From Stieleria bergensis (GTDB lineage Bacteria; Planctomycetota; Planctomycetia; Pirellulales; Pirellulaceae), in the NCBI GenBank assembly GCA_007745635.1, contig CP036272.1, positions 6,935,566 to 6,999,565 on the forward strand: a stretch of 64,000 nucleotides of DNA. Direction: 5' to 3'. The notes beneath the pieces were generated by a model. That model was not told the origin of the DNA. It made no database searches and saw only the letters and a program-made list of their open reading frames with translations. Shown here piece by piece: positions 18,758-28,288 of the stretch. Position numbers and translations under genes: made by a program. Numbering within the stretch: position 1 is the first letter of the stretch; every line of letters begins with the position of its first letter.

Positions 18758-20260
18758 TCAGTTCTTGTGAATGCGTTTCAAGAAGGATTCGGCATGATGA
18801 AGATGTGACTCTCGTTTTTGATCATCCATCTTCTCGGCCATGCGGCACATCATTGCCCAACGCGGGTTGCTGCCTAACTCATCGCGATGCAGCCAGATCC
18901 ATCGCCAATACAAACCATCCCAGACTTCGCACCATGCTTCACGCCGATAATGACTCATCTTGCGAAGATACGACGAACCGGAGAAATAGGGCTTTGTCGT
19001 AATCGCTCCACCGTCTGCATTTTGACTCATCGCATACACGTTGGGCACCATCACCCAGTCGTAGCTGTCGACGAACATTTCCATAAACCAGCGATAGATC
19101 TCGTCCGGGTGGATTTCACATAGAAACATGAACCCACCTAACACCATCAATCGTTCGATGTGATGGCAATACCCTGTATCCAATAAACGATGGATCACGT
19201 CATCCACAGGATCGATGCCCGTGGTACCATCGTAGAAGCACTGCGGCATTGAATGATGATGTTGCCAACGATTGGTTGTTCGCATGGTGACGCCAAGATC
19301 TTCATAGGTTGCACGCATGTACTCGCGCCAGCCAATCAACTGTCGAACGAATCCTTCAACCGAATTGATGGGCACCTCGTTTTGCTGGGCAAACTTCAAC
19401 GCAGCCTTCAGGACCTGATCTGGTGTTAACAGCCCAATGTTCAGAGCCGGCGTAAGCATGCTGTGCCAAAGCCATGATTCACCTTCAACGATTGCATCTT
19501 CAAATGCCCCAAACCGTTCAAAACGGTGTTCCAAAAAATGCTGGAGCCATCGTTTGGCAGCTGCATGCGATGTGGGATAATACAATGTGTCAAGATTGCC
19601 TGGATGACTGGCAAACCGTTCGTTGACGTACTGCACGGCCTCTTGATCAAAGGCATCACGCTTTAGCTTCAATCGTTCCGGAATCTCACTCAGTAGGTTC
19701 TTGGGTACTTTCTTGCGATTGTCTTCATCAAAACTCCAGCGATCTCCCCGCGGCTGATCTCCCTCCATCAAGACACTCAGACGCCGGCGCTGCCACTTGT
19801 AAAAGTCCGCCATGAACCAGCGTTTCTTGCCCTGGCGGTATTCCCTGTTTTGCTCCGTGGTGTTCAGAAATCCCGGGTTCGGCAACAGCTCAAGCCTTAG
19901 ACCAAATCGATCACAGACTTTGCGAATGTGTTTCTCGACCAAGAAATCTGTGGGCTCGACTACCGCAAGCGTCTCTCCTTTCATTTCCGCCAGACTCAAC
20001 ACAGCCGGCAGCTGATCAATCAATCGCGGCTGATTGGGGTTGTAGTCGATGTATGTCAGATCGTGATCTTTACTCTGTAACCCTGCCGCGTACCGCTTCA
20101 TGGTTGCACGGTGAAGCCATACCTTTTGCTGGTGGATTTCCATTGGACACGCTGGATCGCCAAAGAAAAACGAATCTTCAACCAGCACAATCTTGTCTGG
20201 ATTTCGCTTTAGACCGGGATGTTTGGCGAACAGCTGATGGGGCAAGACCAAGAGAATCAT
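18758..20260 (-). CDS. Cryptochrome/photolyase-related flavoprotein (FeS-BCP/PhrB-like lineage)
   Basis: 500 residues. The N-terminal Rossmann domain begins MILLVLPHQLFAKHPGL and contains VLVEDSFFF, as in the deoxyribodipyrimidine photolyase-related family. The helical FAD domain shows LIGWREYMRATYE, HHIERLMVLGGFMFL, DSYDWVMVPNVYAMSQNADGG and KPYFSGSSYLRKMSHYR. The family repairs UV photoproducts or senses light with FAD. The usual cysteine-rich CxxC-to-C stretch before LYWDF is shortened here to REAWCEVWDGLYWRW, with a single Cys, so the iron-sulfur cluster may be absent. It precedes the small membrane protein in a likely operon. Confidence 0.85.
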   Translation of the reverse strand: MILLVLPHQLFAKHPGLKRNPDKIVLVEDSFFFGDPACPMEIHQQKVWLHRATMKRYAAGLQSKDHDLTYIDYNPNQPRLIDQLPAVLSLAEMKGETLAVVEPTDFLVEKHIRKVCDRFGLRLELLPNPGFLNTTEQNREYRQGKKRWFMADFYKWQRRRLSVLMEGDQPRGDRWSFDEDNRKKVPKNLLSEIPERLKLKRDAFDQEAVQYVNERFASHPGNLDTLYYPTSHAAAKRWLQHFLEHRFERFGAFEDAIVEGESWLWHSMLTPALNIGLLTPDQVLKAALKFAQQNEVPINSVEGFVRQLIGWREYMRATYEDLGVTMRTTNRWQHHHSMPQCFYDGTTGIDPVDDVIHRLLDTGYCHHIERLMVLGGFMFLCEIHPDEIYRWFMEMFVDSYDWVMVPNVYAMSQNADGGAITTKPYFSGSSYLRKMSHYRREAWCEVWDGLYWRWIWLHRDELGSNPRWAMMCRMAEKMDDQKRESHLHHAESFLKRIHKN

Positions 20261-20632
20261 GACGAGACATTTCCATCAACCAAAGCAACCGATCAATCGA
20301 CACAACGCTAAATGATAGATCGGCGGAAAGCATCCGCAGCCGAGCGTTGGGGAATGCCTGGAAGTGACGTGCAAACCCATGGTGTTGGATTCCTGAATTG
20401 ACCCACCATGAGAAGGAAACTTTTCCAACAAATCGCGAACCTGCGATAGAGTTTGACGTTCCTATTGTCAATCGCATCTTGGAGGCAACCATCCAGCGAA
20501 CAGCTCGTTGTCTCTACTGAGCAGATCCTCATCCAGGGTCACGCAGCGCTCACCGACATGTCCCGAACGCGCTGCAACGGCACTCCAAGATTCGAAACCA
20601 GCTGGTAGCCAATCAGGCGACCAGCATGGGAA
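20261..20632. other. Intergenic stretch with no supportable gene
   Basis: About 370 bases upstream of the photolyase-like gene. It probably holds that gene's promoter. Open frames on both strands look random. Confidence 0.4.
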
Positions 20633-20706
20633 TGCTCGGCAAGTAACTGGCTGACCACTTTGGCTTCGAGCCAAAGGTGCCGTGGGTTCGAATCCCACTC
20701 GAGCAA
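20633..20706 (+). tRNA. tRNA-Arg(TCG)-like element with degenerate D-arm
   Basis: A 7-bp acceptor stem (TGCTCGG with TCGAGCA), an anticodon arm TTTGG-CTTCGAG-CCAAA starting exactly at tRNA position 27, and a canonical T-arm GTGGG-TTCGAAT-CCCAC all fit. The anticodon would be TCG (Arg). The D-stem does not pair properly and position 8 is C instead of T. No CCA is encoded. It may be a divergent tRNA or a tRNA pseudogene; I lean slightly to the latter. Confidence 0.45.
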
Positions 20707-20870
20707 CTTGCCTCGGCGGCGTTAGGAGCGAGTAAGCAAATGGATCCTGCGTTCACTATTCGAAATGATCGCTCAGATTTTCCACATCTGATGAACTCGT
20801 CCTTCATATCAACTCCGCTCCGAGGCTCCATTCAATCATTACCTTTCAACCATCAATCAGTGTCACCCAT

Positions 20871-20876
20871 AGGAGG
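20871..20876 (+). promoter_or_regulatory. Strong Shine-Dalgarno site (AGGAGG)
   Basis: A perfect AGGAGG lies six bases before the ATG at 20883 and fixes the start of the slipin gene. Such a full match is unusual in this window. Confidence 0.85.
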
Positions 20877-20882
20877 TGCATC

Positions 20883-21743
20883 ATGATCATTAGCGGAGCG
20901 GGGCGAGAATTCATTATCAAGGACACGCACCGCGGCTTGTACTACGAAGATGGCAAGCTAACCAAGATCCTGGAAGCAGGGCACTACAAGATTCCACCGC
21001 GAAAGCGATTTTTGACGCAACTGCCCACCGTTGAGTGTTTGTTGGTCGACGTTCGCGAGCGCGAGCTAACGCTGAAGGGTCAGGAAATTCTGACGGCCGA
21101 CAAGGTCGCCATTCGCGTGAGCATTTTAGTTCAGTACCGAGTGACAGACCCCAAGGCCGCCGTCCATACCGTGGACAGCTTTGAAGATCGACTATACAGC
21201 GATGTTCAACTGGCCGCTCGACGCGCACTCGCATCGATGACGCTGGAAGAAATCCTGACCAACCGGAACCGACTCAGTGAGGAGATCCTGTCCGACGTGA
21301 CGGAATCTGCCGGCAGCTATGGTGTCACGATTCGACGCGCGGACGTAAAGGACTTGATCTTCCCGGGAAACCTACAGGAGATCATGAACCGCGTTCTCGC
21401 CGCCGAACGGCACAGCCAAGCACAACTCGTTGAAGCGCGAACACGAGCCGAGGTAGACAAGATTGAGGCCGAATCTCGAGCGGAAATCACACGGCGAGAT
21501 GCTCAGGCAGATGCCGATGCACGACGACTGCGTGAACAAGCCGAGGCAGCAGCGACCCAGGCCAAGGCTGAGGCAGAAACGCAAGCCTATGCGCTACGCG
21601 TGAAGGCTGCCGAGGCATTGGAAGATCACCCAACACTGTTACGTTTGACAGAACTGGAAACGTTACGCGAGTTGGCTCACAACGGGAACGCTCGACTGTA
21701 TTTCGGCCTCGACCGAGTCCGCCTGAACGAAACGGATTCGTAA
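20883..21743 (+). CDS. SPFH/band-7 (slipin, stomatin-like) protein
   Basis: 286 residues. The band-7 domain covers about 20-180 (VECLLVDVRERELTLKGQEI, RVSILVQYRVTDPKAAVH, VTIRRADVKDLIFPGNLQEI). It is followed by a long Ala/Glu/Arg coiled coil (about 180-250). Slipins oligomerise on membranes and organise lipid microdomains, often with an NfeD partner; no NfeD gene is nearby. The usual N-terminal hydrophobic hairpin is absent, so membrane contact would have to be peripheral. It is a lone gene between the tRNA-like element and a convergent DUF1552 gene. Confidence 0.88.
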   Translation: MIISGAGREFIIKDTHRGLYYEDGKLTKILEAGHYKIPPRKRFLTQLPTVECLLVDVRERELTLKGQEILTADKVAIRVSILVQYRVTDPKAAVHTVDSFEDRLYSDVQLAARRALASMTLEEILTNRNRLSEEILSDVTESAGSYGVTIRRADVKDLIFPGNLQEIMNRVLAAERHSQAQLVEARTRAEVDKIEAESRAEITRRDAQADADARRLREQAEAAATQAKAEAETQAYALRVKAAEALEDHPTLLRLTELETLRELAHNGNARLYFGLDRVRLNETDS

Positions 21744-21759
21744 TGGAACAGCCCTTTTA

Positions 21760-21818
21760 ACGCGGCGCCTCGCCGCGTGGGGATGAAATCAGCAAGCGGC
21801 GGCAGGCCGCTTTGACGG
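21760..21818. repeat. 59-bp double-hairpin intergenic repeat, copy 2
   Basis: Begins ACGCGGCGCCTCGCCGCGT and has AGCGGC/GCCGCT as its second stem, which is a perfect version of the weaker second stem in copy 1. It again lies between convergent genes. Confidence 0.8.
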
Positions 21819-21824
21819 GCGTTT

Positions 21825-23219
21825 CTATGCGTGGAACGACTTGATTCCGCCGGTCTGATCGATCTTTAACGCTACGTCCAAAGCGCCGTAGTGCTCAATC
21901 GGATTGCCATAGGCATTGAGTATCGTCGTGTACAAGTTACCGATCGTTTTGTGTCCAGGCTGGTTATAGCCCGGCAAACGAATGTAACGTCGAGCAATGT
22001 CCAGCCGCGCGTTGTTTCCAGCCAGCACAACAAACGGCCACTCGCTGCCCTTGCTGTGGTGAGTTTCTCCGTTGTTCGGCAAATAGAACAACATCGTGTT
22101 GTCAAACATCGTGCCATCACCTTCAGGCACACGCTTCAACCGACTGACAATGCGATCGATCAACGTCATGTGCTGATGTCGAACCTTGTCCCGGATCCCC
22201 AGTGCTTCAACGCCACCGAATGACTTGCCGTGACCCACATCATGCAGATTCACGTTCTCACCTTCGATGCCTGGCAACCCAGTGTAGGGCGTTCCGAGTT
22301 CATCCGCGGTGAAGGCAACCACGTTGGTCATGCCCGAGATCAGTGTCGACAACAAGACCTCAACCAACCCATCCTGACGATCAACGGTGGTAAGATCTTC
22401 CGCCATGTATTTGGCATCAAGCTGTGGGATGTGCTTGCGAATCACATCGCCCATGGCATCCACACGTGCATTGCGTTGCCGAATGTCGTTCAAGGCATCA
22501 GCGTAGTTGCCAACTTTGCGTTGTTCGAAACCACTCAACTGCGCCGCCAACGAGGACTCATCATTGGAAAGAAACTTCAACACCTGACGCTCAAGCTGAT
22601 ACCGCGTCTTGGCATCCTGATTGGCTGAGACAGACTTGAACAGCTCCTGCACGGCGATCTTTGGCGAACCAAAGGCATAGTTGGGCTGCTGTGGCCCGCG
22701 AGCGGAAAAGCCTTTTTCAATCCCGTTGACATTGCCGCGTGAGTTGCCGCCACCACTGGGGAAGCAAGCCAGTTCAATGTGGTGAAACGGCGAGGGGCAC
22801 AAGTCTGCGAGCTCGAAGTCAACCGTTGCCCAGCGAATCGTGCTCAGCCGCTCATTGGCTTTATAGGCTCCCAACGCGGAACACCAAGTGTGGTGCCCCG
22901 TCGTACACATCTTGCCTGACAAGCCTTGCAAGATCGTCATGTTCTGTTTGTGACCGGCCAGCGGACTCATCCAGCCCGGCAATTCATGCTCGTCCAGATC
23001 CGCCACAAAGGCTGACTTCTGTTTCTCCGCTGCAGCCTGTTCTGCATCAAAGGTGGGTAGTGCCAGCGAGTCTGGCAGCAGCCCATTGCCCTTGTGCATG
23101 AAAATGAAACGCATCGGCGGCTTCGACTCCGAACGCTGATCGGCTAACGATTGCGACGCCAAACTCAACGCTCCAACACCAGCCAACGACTGTGAGAGGA
23201 ATTCTCGGCGAGAGGTCAT
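21825..23219 (-). CDS. DUF1552 family secreted protein
   Basis: 464 residues. The N-terminus MTSRREFLSQSLAGVGALSL carries a twin-arginine type signal. The core shows FIFMHKGNGLLP, TGHHTWCSALGAYK, DLCPSPFHHIELACFPSGGG and a C-terminal LFYLPNNGETHHSKGSEWPF, typical of DUF1552 (a sulfatase/alkaline-phosphatase-superfamily relative). The family nearly always accompanies a DUF1592-type cytochrome protein; here one lies 164 bases upstream on the same strand. The pair is thought to act outside the cytoplasm on complex organic matter, but the biochemical role is not established. Confidence 0.88.
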   Translation of the reverse strand: MTSRREFLSQSLAGVGALSLASQSLADQRSESKPPMRFIFMHKGNGLLPDSLALPTFDAEQAAAEKQKSAFVADLDEHELPGWMSPLAGHKQNMTILQGLSGKMCTTGHHTWCSALGAYKANERLSTIRWATVDFELADLCPSPFHHIELACFPSGGGNSRGNVNGIEKGFSARGPQQPNYAFGSPKIAVQELFKSVSANQDAKTRYQLERQVLKFLSNDESSLAAQLSGFEQRKVGNYADALNDIRQRNARVDAMGDVIRKHIPQLDAKYMAEDLTTVDRQDGLVEVLLSTLISGMTNVVAFTADELGTPYTGLPGIEGENVNLHDVGHGKSFGGVEALGIRDKVRHQHMTLIDRIVSRLKRVPEGDGTMFDNTMLFYLPNNGETHHSKGSEWPFVVLAGNNARLDIARRYIRLPGYNQPGHKTIGNLYTTILNAYGNPIEHYGALDVALKIDQTGGIKSFHA

Positions 23220-23383
23220 GGTTTCTTCCTGAGGTAAAAGAGTTGGGTCAAATCAGCCGCTTGATTGTAAGCCGCGGCCAAAGATTCGTTATCAAAGTCG
23301 ATCCAATCACTAGGCCGAACCGTTCATCGCGAATCGGCAACGGCTAGCGATTAGATCAGTTTCCAGTCTGCTGAATCAATACA

Positions 23384-26014
23384 TCAATCGTCGTTCGAGC
23401 CTATTTTGTCTTTGCGATACATGAACGAGTCCGACGTCAACAGCGAAACGATCACCGCTCGGAAGCTGCCACCGCTCTGCAAATAAGCTTGATCGGCATC
23501 CATCAAGGTCTGCGAATCGGACAGCATCTCGTTGCGGCCCATAAAGTACCGAAACGCGTGCCTGACGAAGGACTGCCGCACGCGATCAGACTTGGCCATT
23601 CGATCAATCAAATCAAAGGCGTCTTTCACCTCGCCGTCTAAGGCCGGGTCACCGGTACCCGACAACATTCCCGAGGCATCGACGGGCGCCGCCTTCTGAT
23701 TGGGGTCACTTTGTTTTCCTTTGCGTATGAGCAGATTGCTCTCCCAATCCCCGAGGCTCTCCTTTGTCCGATAGCGCCCGAAATCGTCAAAGATCTCGAA
23801 AGTCAACCCTAGCGGATTCATGTGCTGATGACACTTCCAGCACGCTTGCTGGCCGGTCACTGAATCCAACCGTTGACGCAGCGTGCGGTGTGGATCTTCA
23901 GGAATCTGTGCGTCAACCGTGATCGGTACATCGGGCACCCGTCCCGCCAAAAGCTTCTCACGAATCCAGCGTCCACGTCGCACGGGATCGGTCTCGGCGT
24001 TTTGCGAATGAGCAAGCAACCAGGCGGGATGCGTCAAGATCCCCATGCGATGTTTGATCACAAAGGGTTGCTCGACGGGGTAATCCCAAGTCTGGATATC
24101 GGGATACTCACCGCGTGAGAACACGCCATCGTAATGCAAGGGACCTGCCCCAGTGACGTGAGGCAAGTTATAGATTTCGGCATGACGATACTTTTGCCCA
24201 CCATGAAAAAACCAAGGGTAAGTATTGGGAGTGATCCCTTTGCCAAACGTGTTCTCAAAGAACACCATAAACCGACTGAAGTCACGAAGATGCACGCGGC
24301 GGCGATCTTCACGAATGTTATCAATGCGAATGATCTTGAAGAGTTCTTGATGAGTTTCAAAATTGTCGAGCAGCGCTTGCTCTGTGTTCTCTTTCCAATC
24401 AGTGTCCTTCAAGCCTTCGTAAGCCCGCCGCCACTGTTCGACAAGCTTTCTACCCTCTTCGTTGCTCTTCGTATGCAACACAAAGTATTCGTTGGTCGTC
24501 AGCAAACGTGTGAAGACCTCTTTGTCCTCACGTAGAATGCGATCGACAATCAAGTCCGCCTCGCCAGTCACCGAGCCCGCCGTGCCGCTGTAACCACGTT
24601 CAAGGTTGTCATAGAATCCTCCACTGCGAGCAACATCTTTGAACAGTTTTGTGCTACTCGGGTAACCGAAGAACTCGCGAAAGAATCGATTGATCTTGGG
24701 GTGCGTGACCTGACTACCATGAATCGTAATCCCCGAAAGCGTCGGATCAGCCACCGCATAAAACGACTGCTTATCGTCCAGCAACCGGTTCACCTCGCGG
24801 CGGTAATCTTCTTTTGTTTGCAAACGTCCTTCGCGAGCGGCCTGAAACAGCTGAGCATCAGGGATGCGATCATCAATGGCGTAAGCAATCGCATACGCTG
24901 CCTCGCGCGGGGACAGTTTCCGGCGGCCAAACGCATCCGGCTTACCAGCACCGAACTCCAAGCGGTATAAAAATTCGGACTTCAGCAGCACACTGATCAG
25001 CATCTGCCGCAGGCCTTCGACATTACCACCGAGTTCAATCGCGGACTTGAGCAGTGGCAGGTATTCGTGCAGCTCTGACTCGGTGGCCTGTCGCTGCAGC
25101 ACGTTGTCGAACTGAGCATGAATCGCCGCTATCATGACCTCGTCACTGGGCATCGATTCAAGACCAACAATTGCCACAAAGGCTTCCGGCGCATGAGAAG
25201 GCAACCATTTGTCTTTCGGATTCGGGAACTCCAACTTGCGTGGATCGTCTTCGTGATGCACGGCCGCCATGATCTGCTTGTCAGCGATCCACTGGGCATT
25301 GTTTAGCATCACTAGCAGGTGACCACCATCAAGCGTAGCAGTATCGTAGTAACGCACTCCAGAGTGATCGGGCAAGACGATCGGATTGGTGACACCATAG
25401 AACTTTGACTGTCGCGACCGGCCATCAAGTTTAAAGATTGCGTTGACGCGTTGGTGAAAGATTTGGGGGCTGACCAACCAACGCCGCGCAGGCGTGAATG
25501 GCTTGGTAGTGATCGAGCCATCGAACAGTTGATCGTGATCCACGTAATTTCCGTAAGCCGGTTCGCGGAGCTTCTCGTCCAACTTTGAAGCATTCCGCGA
25601 TCGCAGTTCGTGGCGCAGCCACTTTGTCAGTTCTTGACGCTCAGTGTCACGAGGCTGCTCTGCGTCCTCCGGTGGCATCAACTGAAAGAACAACTGATCC
25701 TGAGATCGGTTCAGCAGGTCGATCTTGGCGGCCTGGCTAAGTGTTTGAAACTGATCAAACCGAACACCCGCTTCTGCCGATTCACCTTGATGGCAGTCCA
25801 AACAGGCTGAATCAATGATCGACCGAATCGGCCCCGGCATCGCTAGCGCAGCAGCCTCGTTGGCTGTTACGGTTACTGGTGCCAGGCAAAGACTGGTCCA
25901 TAGCAGTACAGACAGGCCCAGCCACGATCGCGAACGAACATTAAAACGCAAGGGAGGCTCCCGAATAGGCGGAGGGTTGGATGGCATGAGCACAGGCAAA
26001 CAATGCGATTCCAA
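23384..26014 (-). CDS. DUF1592/DUF1588/DUF1585 planctomycete cytochrome-c-like protein
   Basis: 876 residues; an internal ATG at 25987 is an equally possible start, and the signal segment is WLGLSVLLWTSLCLAPVTV. A heme-binding motif ACLDCHQ sits near residue 73. The middle is the DUF1592 region. DUF1588 includes ACWKCHQHMNPLGLTFE, with a second CxxCH, and the end has DUF1585 (RHAFRYFMGRNEMLSDSQTL). Two CxxCH motifs suggest c-type heme and electron transfer in the periplasm. It is paired with the downstream DUF1552 gene. Confidence 0.87.
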   Translation of the reverse strand: MESHCLPVLMPSNPPPIREPPLRFNVRSRSWLGLSVLLWTSLCLAPVTVTANEAAALAMPGPIRSIIDSACLDCHQGESAEAGVRFDQFQTLSQAAKIDLLNRSQDQLFFQLMPPEDAEQPRDTERQELTKWLRHELRSRNASKLDEKLREPAYGNYVDHDQLFDGSITTKPFTPARRWLVSPQIFHQRVNAIFKLDGRSRQSKFYGVTNPIVLPDHSGVRYYDTATLDGGHLLVMLNNAQWIADKQIMAAVHHEDDPRKLEFPNPKDKWLPSHAPEAFVAIVGLESMPSDEVMIAAIHAQFDNVLQRQATESELHEYLPLLKSAIELGGNVEGLRQMLISVLLKSEFLYRLEFGAGKPDAFGRRKLSPREAAYAIAYAIDDRIPDAQLFQAAREGRLQTKEDYRREVNRLLDDKQSFYAVADPTLSGITIHGSQVTHPKINRFFREFFGYPSSTKLFKDVARSGGFYDNLERGYSGTAGSVTGEADLIVDRILREDKEVFTRLLTTNEYFVLHTKSNEEGRKLVEQWRRAYEGLKDTDWKENTEQALLDNFETHQELFKIIRIDNIREDRRRVHLRDFSRFMVFFENTFGKGITPNTYPWFFHGGQKYRHAEIYNLPHVTGAGPLHYDGVFSRGEYPDIQTWDYPVEQPFVIKHRMGILTHPAWLLAHSQNAETDPVRRGRWIREKLLAGRVPDVPITVDAQIPEDPHRTLRQRLDSVTGQQACWKCHQHMNPLGLTFEIFDDFGRYRTKESLGDWESNLLIRKGKQSDPNQKAAPVDASGMLSGTGDPALDGEVKDAFDLIDRMAKSDRVRQSFVRHAFRYFMGRNEMLSDSQTLMDADQAYLQSGGSFRAVIVSLLTSDSFMYRKDKIGSNDD

Positions 26015-26273
26015 GCTTGATCGCTGTCTGGTCGTCAGACAATCAAAACCAGTTCATTGTTTCCCTAGCCACGGCGATCGGCAAAACCAGTGATCACTGC
26101 CAATCATGACGATCAATGCAGCGACTTTCTGCCGGGAAAGGAAATCGAGTGACGGCCGTGGGGAAGGCAGGAAGGGGTTAGAATTATAGTTCATTCCCAA
26201 ACGCAGGTCCACAATCCAGATTCTAACGCGGACCTGGCCACACAGCTTACCCACACGCGAGACTCGCTGTTTC

Positions 26274-26702
26274 ATGAAGTCGCTCACCCTGGTCGTCCTG
26301 CAGAGCACTCTGGCGGCTGCCTTGGTGCTTTCTGCGAGACCCAATGCTGTTGATTTGATTGCGATTCTGCTGGTGGTGATCGGCTTCTTTTGGGGAGCCT
26401 GGGCCGTGGCGGCGGTGGGAGTTCGAAAAGTGCGCGTGATGCCCGAAGCAAACGAACGAACTCAGCTGGTCACCACGGGCCCCTTTCGATTCGTTCGGCA
26501 TCCGATGTACACAGGACTAAGCATCGCCTGCGTGGGCTTTTCGTTGATGCCATTCCACCCTTGGAAAGGCATCGCATTGGCGGTCCTGATCGTCGTCTTG
26601 GTGTTGAAATCCAACCTCGAAGAAGAGCAGTTGAGCGCTCAGTTCGCAGAGTACGAGGCCTATCAGAAACGCACCAAACGGTTCATCCCGTTTGTGATTT
26701 GA
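26274..26702 (+). CDS. Isoprenylcysteine carboxyl methyltransferase-like membrane protein
   Basis: 142 residues with three to four membrane helices. The signature GPFRFVRHPMYTGL is the SAM-binding motif of the ICMT/PEMT superfamily, and the C-terminus EEEQLSAQFAEYEAYQKRTK fits. These small bacterial members methylate unknown, probably lipid-like, acceptors. It stands alone, divergent from the DUF1592 gene. Confidence 0.85.
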   Translation: MKSLTLVVLQSTLAAALVLSARPNAVDLIAILLVVIGFFWGAWAVAAVGVRKVRVMPEANERTQLVTTGPFRFVRHPMYTGLSIACVGFSLMPFHPWKGIALAVLIVVLVLKSNLEEEQLSAQFAEYEAYQKRTKRFIPFVI

Positions 26703-26755
26703 CAGTTAGGATCGCGCGACCAGAGCCGACCCGCTCGCCGCATCCTGACACTCGG

Positions 26756-27031
26756 CTAGCCGCGCTGCGACTTGGCTCTGAACCGACGCAAGGGTTGCCC
26801 CGACTGAGATTGCGAAAACTTCGCTTCATGCTTGGTCATTCGTCTGCGGGTTCGCTTCCGCCAGAGTCTGAATGAGCTCGCTTTTAATTCCCGCCGCATC
26901 AGCTTGATCACTTCGCCAGGTGAGATTCCGAATTGCTGGCGAATCGCATCGAAACTCGTTCGATCCTCCCAAGCCATCATGATGATGCGATCTATCTGAG
27001 CACAACAAAGTTGTCTCCTCTCGTCAGTCAT
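26756..27031 (-). CDS. TIGR03643/DUF2805 family protein
   Basis: 91 residues. QIDRIIMMAWEDRTSFDAI, FGISPGEVIKLMRRELK and SSFRLWRKRTRRRMTKH match TIGR03643 closely, a small basic family with a helix-turn-helix look. Its function is unknown. In many marine bacteria this gene is found beside photolyase-related and DUF2256 genes. Here it is 6.5 kb from the former and 22.5 kb from the latter. Confidence 0.85.
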   Translation of the reverse strand: MTDERRQLCCAQIDRIIMMAWEDRTSFDAIRQQFGISPGEVIKLMRRELKASSFRLWRKRTRRRMTKHEAKFSQSQSGQPLRRFRAKSQRG

Positions 27032-27275
27032 CTCGTTTTCCTAGATCTAAAAGGAGAGCGAAAACACATCGAATCATTCCGGATTCACTTACGGATTCCG
27101 GAAATTCGCAAACCAAGTTAACCGACCCTCACCCAGAAAGACCGCGTTCCAAGCCCTGCTCAACACCGCTGTGATCCAGCCCCGCTGCCATGACCGTTCA
27201 CCGTCACAAGGCCAGCACTTGGCTCTCTAGCCGGCTTGCTATAGTTGGTTACCAATTCATTTGTAGGAGACAGTG

Positions 27276-27896
27276 ATGAAACGACGAATGATCATTCTGA
27301 CGGCGATGGTGGGGCTCATCGGAGTCGGTGTCACAACCTGGGCCATGGCTGCTCGTGCGATGTATGAGTCAGCGGAATACAAAGTGCTGGAAGCTGACGG
27401 TAAAATCGAAATTCGCCAATACCCCGATTTGATGCTTGTCTCGACCCGTTCTGAAATGGATTCACAGGGACGTGACGGCAGCTTCATGCGATTGTTTCAA
27501 TACATCAGCGGTGCCAACGAAGACAAGCAAAAGATTGCCATGACAACGCCTGTCTTCATGGAAGGAAAGACCAGCGACGCCGAGGTCTCAATGGGTTTTG
27601 TCTTACCGAAGGAAGTGGCCGCCAATGGCGTTCCTGATCCGCAAGGGGCTGGTGTGACCATTCGCAAACGCGAGGGCGGACGCTTCGCGGTCATTCGTTT
27701 CGCTGGCCGGCTCGACAAAAAGCTGGCCAAAGAACAGGAGGCAACGCTGCGCCAGTGGATCAAAGCGCGAGGGCTAAAGGGTGCAACCACGTCTGAAGCA
27801 GCAGGCTACGATCCACCGTTCACTCCACAACGCTTGCGTCGCAATGAAGTGTTGATTCGCCTGGACGATGCCGATCAGACCCAGACAGAATCATGA
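27276..27896 (+). CDS. SOUL-type heme-binding protein
   Basis: The ATG at 27276 follows AGGAG; a GTG three bases earlier is in frame. 206 residues with an N-terminal membrane anchor or signal ([20 protein letters not shown]). The SOUL signature is clear: [47 protein letters not shown] and [17 protein letters not shown] proteins bind heme or tetrapyrroles. The stop overlaps the start of the next gene by four bases (ATGA), so both are probably translated from one mRNA. Confidence 0.88.
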   Translation: MKRRMIILTAMVGLIGVGVTTWAMAARAMYESAEYKVLEADGKIEIRQYPDLMLVSTRSEMDSQGRDGSFMRLFQYISGANEDKQKIAMTTPVFMEGKTSDAEVSMGFVLPKEVAANGVPDPQGAGVTIRKREGGRFAVIRFAGRLDKKLAKEQEATLRQWIKARGLKGATTSEAAGYDPPFTPQRLRRNEVLIRLDDADQTQTES

Positions 27897-28288
27897 ACCA
27901 CCCGCGAGGAAGTGACTGGCAGGTCGAAGTCTTCTTTGACGGAGACTGTCCGCTGTGCCTTCGTGAAATCAGATTCCTTCGCTGGATGGATCGTCGCGAT
28001 CACATCCGTTTCACCGACATCGCTCATCCCAGTTTTCGCCCTGCCGATTATGGCAAATCGATGACCGAGTTCATGGACGAGATCCAAGGACGTCTACCCG
28101 ATGGTTCTTGGATCGTTGGTGTCGAGGTCTTCCGTCGCGTCTACGCTGCGCTACGCTTTCGGGCGATCGTTGCGATCACGCGACTGCCGGGAATCTCTCA
28201 TGGCTTAGATTTCGGCTACAAGCTGTTCGCGAAAAACAGATTGAAATTAACTGGCCGATGTAAAGCAGAATCCTGTGAACTGAAGTGA
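27893..28288 (+). CDS. DCC (DUF393) thiol-disulfide oxidoreductase-like protein
   Basis: 131 residues. The motif [17 protein letters not shown] carries the DxDCPLC signature of the DCC family, a thioredoxin-like group with a CxxC active site. The C-terminal half has the usual [13 protein letters not shown] and a final [10 protein letters not shown]. The substrate is unknown. It overlaps the SOUL gene and may act with it. Confidence 0.87.
   Translation: MNHPRGSDWQVEVFFDGDCPLCLREIRFLRWMDRRDHIRFTDIAHPSFRPADYGKSMTEFMDEIQGRLPDGSWIVGVEVFRRVYAALRFRAIVAITRLPGISHGLDFGYKLFAKNRLKLTGRCKAESCELK

Noticed and set aside
20468-20831. Minus-strand frames with a GFEPTAPLARSQ or GIRTHGTFGSK look
   Set aside because: These are typical false translations of the opposite strand of a tRNA-like sequence.
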